Shown: piece by piece, positions 13,983 to 14,768 of the stretch
How positions within the stretch are numbered: position 1 is the stretch's first letter
How the letters are laid out: the number at the start of each line of letters is the position of its first letter
Assembly (NCBI GenBank): GCA_900770265.1
Contig: CAAGJR010000204.1
Location: forward strand, 1 to 14,768
Direction: 5' to 3'
DNA length: 14,768 nucleotides
From: an uncultured Acidaminococcus sp.
GTDB lineage: Bacteria; Bacillota; Negativicutes; Acidaminococcales; Acidaminococcaceae
Made by a program: the position numbers and the translations under genes
Notes under the pieces: generated by a model
Databases searched by the model: none
What the model was told of the DNA's origin: nothing
What the model saw: only the letters and a program-made list of their open reading frames with translations

Positions 13983-14145
13983 GTTACCGTCTGCCGCGGC
14001 TCCTTCTGTGTGCCCCCGTTGCCGGAGGGTTTTGTAGAGCCGTTTACGGTTTGCAGCTTACCGAGAGGCATCCGCTGACGTTTCGATGAACCTCTTCCTC
14101 GTCGGCCGGAGCAGCGCTCCGGCACCTGCGCTCAAGATTTGCAAT
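13983..14145 (-). ncRNA. glmS ribozyme: glmS ribozyme (glucosamine-6-phosphate-activated riboswitch)
   Basis: The minus-strand leader of glmS matches the glmS ribozyme in order and structure. A cleavage-site AGCGC begins at 14132. P1 is CCGGAGC/GCTCCGG (14106-14112 with 14116-14122). The conserved core CGACGAGGA lies at 14096-14104, and the core with GCGGATGCC at 14067-14075 is followed by TCTCGG. A distal stem GGCTC/GAGCC and CTGC/GCAG pairs close the 3' domain, ending near ACGGTAAC (13983-13990). Cleavage is predicted between A14132 and G14131. The RNA ends about 30 bases before the glmS ATG. In Bacillus the cleaved mRNA is degraded. The first bases read GCGCAGG where GCGCC is usual. Confidence 0.9.
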
Positions 14146-14228
14146 GATCCCGTCCCCGTTCCCCCCCTCAAAGAACAGGCGGCCAGCCAGAGCGGTATCC
14201 CCGGCTGACATGTCACTACAGATACTTT

Positions 14229-14257
14229 ATCATACACTAAATGGCATAAGAAAGCAA
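14229..14257 (-). promoter_or_regulatory. Probable promoter of the glmS ribozyme-glmS transcript
   Basis: -10 TATGAT (14229-14234, 5 of 6) and a weak -35 TTGCTT (14252-14257) with a 17-bp spacer on the minus strand. It gives a leader of about 90 bases before the ribozyme cleavage site. That leader holds a CAGCC/GGCTG hairpin and a run of seven G. Confidence 0.5.
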
Positions 14258-14261
14258 GATT

Positions 14262-14332
14262 TAGTGATTAGTGGTTGGTGGCTGGTGGGTAGTGATTAGT
14301 GAAGGTGCAAATTTGCCTTTGGCAAATTTGCA
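14262..14332 (+). repeat. Six-unit heptamer array (TAGTGAT type) followed by perfect hairpin
   Basis: Six contiguous 7-bp units (TAGTGAT, TAGTGGT, TGGTGGC, TGGTGGG, TAGTGAT, TAGTGAA; 14262-14303). A 12-bp perfect stem TGCAAATTTGCC/GGCAAATTTGCA with loop TTT follows (14306-14332). The array resembles 2051-2078; the hairpin core AAATTTGC resembles those of copies A and B. Confidence 0.6.
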
Positions 14333-14351
14333 ATGGAAGAATAAAACAACA

Positions 14352-14391
14352 GACCTGGGAACGGACGTCCCTTATGGGACGTCCCTACGGA
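14352..14391 (-). repeat. GTAG-headed palindrome 2
   Basis: Minus strand GTAG (14385-14388), then GGACGTCCC, loop ATAA, GGGACGTCC (9-bp perfect arms, 14376-14384 and 14363-14371 on the plus numbering), then the tail GTTCCCAGGTC. Head and tail match the copy at 2188-2227 while the arms differ. Confidence 0.65.
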
Positions 14392-14432
14392 GTAAGGGCC
14401 GCAAATGCCACATCGAAAGAATAGCATTATTT

Positions 14433-14478
14433 CGTAGGGGTTTACCAGAAGCCTGCACAGCAGGCTGGCGGTAAACCC
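14433..14478 (+). repeat. GTAG-headed palindrome 3
   Basis: GTAG (14434-14437), then GGGTTTACC (14438-14446) paired with GGTAAACCC (14470-14478). An inner stem AGCCTGC/GCAGGCT (14450-14456 with 14460-14466) makes a long, nearly continuous hairpin. Confidence 0.65.
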
Positions 14479-14568
14479 GCCCCGCAACGTACACTGCGAC
14501 CGTAACGCCCGGAGTGTTCGACCGTACACCCATAAAACCTGGGGTATGCCCTCCGGGGGACCCGGAGC

Positions 14569-14617
14569 GGGCGCACCGGGCGACACGGCTAACGCCGGTC
14601 TTGGTGCGCCCCTACGG
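14569..14617 (-). repeat. GTAG-headed palindrome 4
   Basis: Minus strand CCGTAG (14612-14617), then GGGCGCACC (14603-14611) paired with GGTGCGCCC (14569-14577), with a smaller CGGC/GCCG stem inside. Confidence 0.6.
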
Positions 14618-14644
14618 TGTTATACCGCTGGTACGACGATTTTC

Positions 14645-14691
14645 CGTAGGGGTTTACCAAGGGTCGCGGAGCGATCCCGCCCGGTAAACCC
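14645..14691 (+). repeat. GTAG-headed palindrome 5
   Basis: GTAG (14646-14649), then GGGTTTACC (14650-14658) paired with GGTAAACCC (14683-14691). The outer arms equal those of palindrome 3, but the inner stem is different (GGGTCGC with GCGATCCC, one bulge). Confidence 0.65.
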
Positions 14692-14722
14692 GTCCGCCGG
14701 ATACGAAACAGGATACACCCCG

Positions 14723-14755
14723 ATCCCTGCGTAGGGATGACCCGTCAGGGAGGCC
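14723..14755 (+). repeat. GTAG-headed element 6, degraded
   Basis: CTGCGTAGGG, then ACCC, loop GTCA, GGG, as in palindrome 1 (2188-2217), but the arms pair poorly. A small palindrome ATCCCT/AGGGAT (14723-14738) overlaps the head. Confidence 0.45.
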
Positions 14756-14768
14756 ACTGAAAAAGTCC

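Larger units (their letters stand above)
14258..14768. other. Gene-free, repeat-rich intergenic region
   Basis: No frame here has a recognisable protein, a ribosome site with a sensible start, or family motifs. The short open frames run through palindromic repeats. What it holds is a heptamer array, a perfect hairpin, five GTAG-headed palindromes in both orientations and a CTCCGGG/CCCGGAG hairpin (14551-14567). Confidence 0.65.

Noticed and set aside
12279..14078. 599-codon plus-strand frame opposite glmS
   Set aside because: Antisense shadow of glmS that also runs through the ribozyme; no motifs.
14434..14691. The two GGGTTTACC hairpins as the ends of one insertion sequence
   Set aside because: They are direct, each is a complete palindrome by itself, and the 165 bp between them encode no transposase.
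14271..14734. Short open frames on both strands in the right-hand intergenic region
   Set aside because: They translate palindromic repeats, overlap each other, and lack ribosome sites and conserved motifs.

Overview
The window reads as chromosome of a fairly GC-rich Firmicute. The best guess is the Negativicutes, perhaps an Acidaminococcus or Phascolarctobacterium relative. That placement is inference from gene content: a cggR-led glycolytic operon, a fused pgk-tpiA gene, a glmS ribozyme, and intergenic gaps packed with short palindromic repeats. Every protein gene I can support is on the minus strand.

Layout from right to left, which is the direction of transcription. (1) 14258-14768 carries no gene, only dispersed palindromic repeats. 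(2) A promoter, a glmS self-cleaving ribozyme (about 13983-14145) and glmS follow, closed by a strong hairpin at 12083-12119. (3) A 445-bp gap holds two repeat copies facing each other, a second terminator and the nadA promoter. (4) nadA, nadB and nadC make quinolinate and then nicotinate mononucleotide from aspartate and dihydroxyacetone phosphate. nadB and nadC overlap by 8 bp, and a composite palindromic repeat sits immediately after both nadA and nadC. (5) The central glycolytic operon is cggR-gap-(pgk-tpiA)-gpmI-eno. A CggR-type operator and an extended -10 promoter lie in front of cggR. The eno gene is separated from gpmI by about 300 bp of repeats and ends in a clear terminator. (6) At the left edge is the 5' part of an EAL-domain cyclic-di-GMP phosphodiesterase gene with its own extended -10 promoter.

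The operon converts glyceraldehyde-3-phosphate to phosphoenolpyruvate. CggR is expected to sense fructose-1,6-bisphosphate. The triose-phosphate isomerase half of the fusion interconverts the triose phosphates, and dihydroxyacetone phosphate is also the NadA substrate. GlmS draws on fructose-6-phosphate upstream of these steps.

The most unusual content is intergenic. I see three recurrent architectures: (a) GTAG followed directly by a palindrome whose arms differ between copies but stay self-complementary; (b) arrays of a GTCTCTR-like heptamer ending in GCCRAWGGA and then a palindrome, found just 3' of eno, gpmI and glmS; (c) a multi-hairpin composite element after nadA and nadC. The GAPDH also lacks the usual NAD-selecting aspartate.
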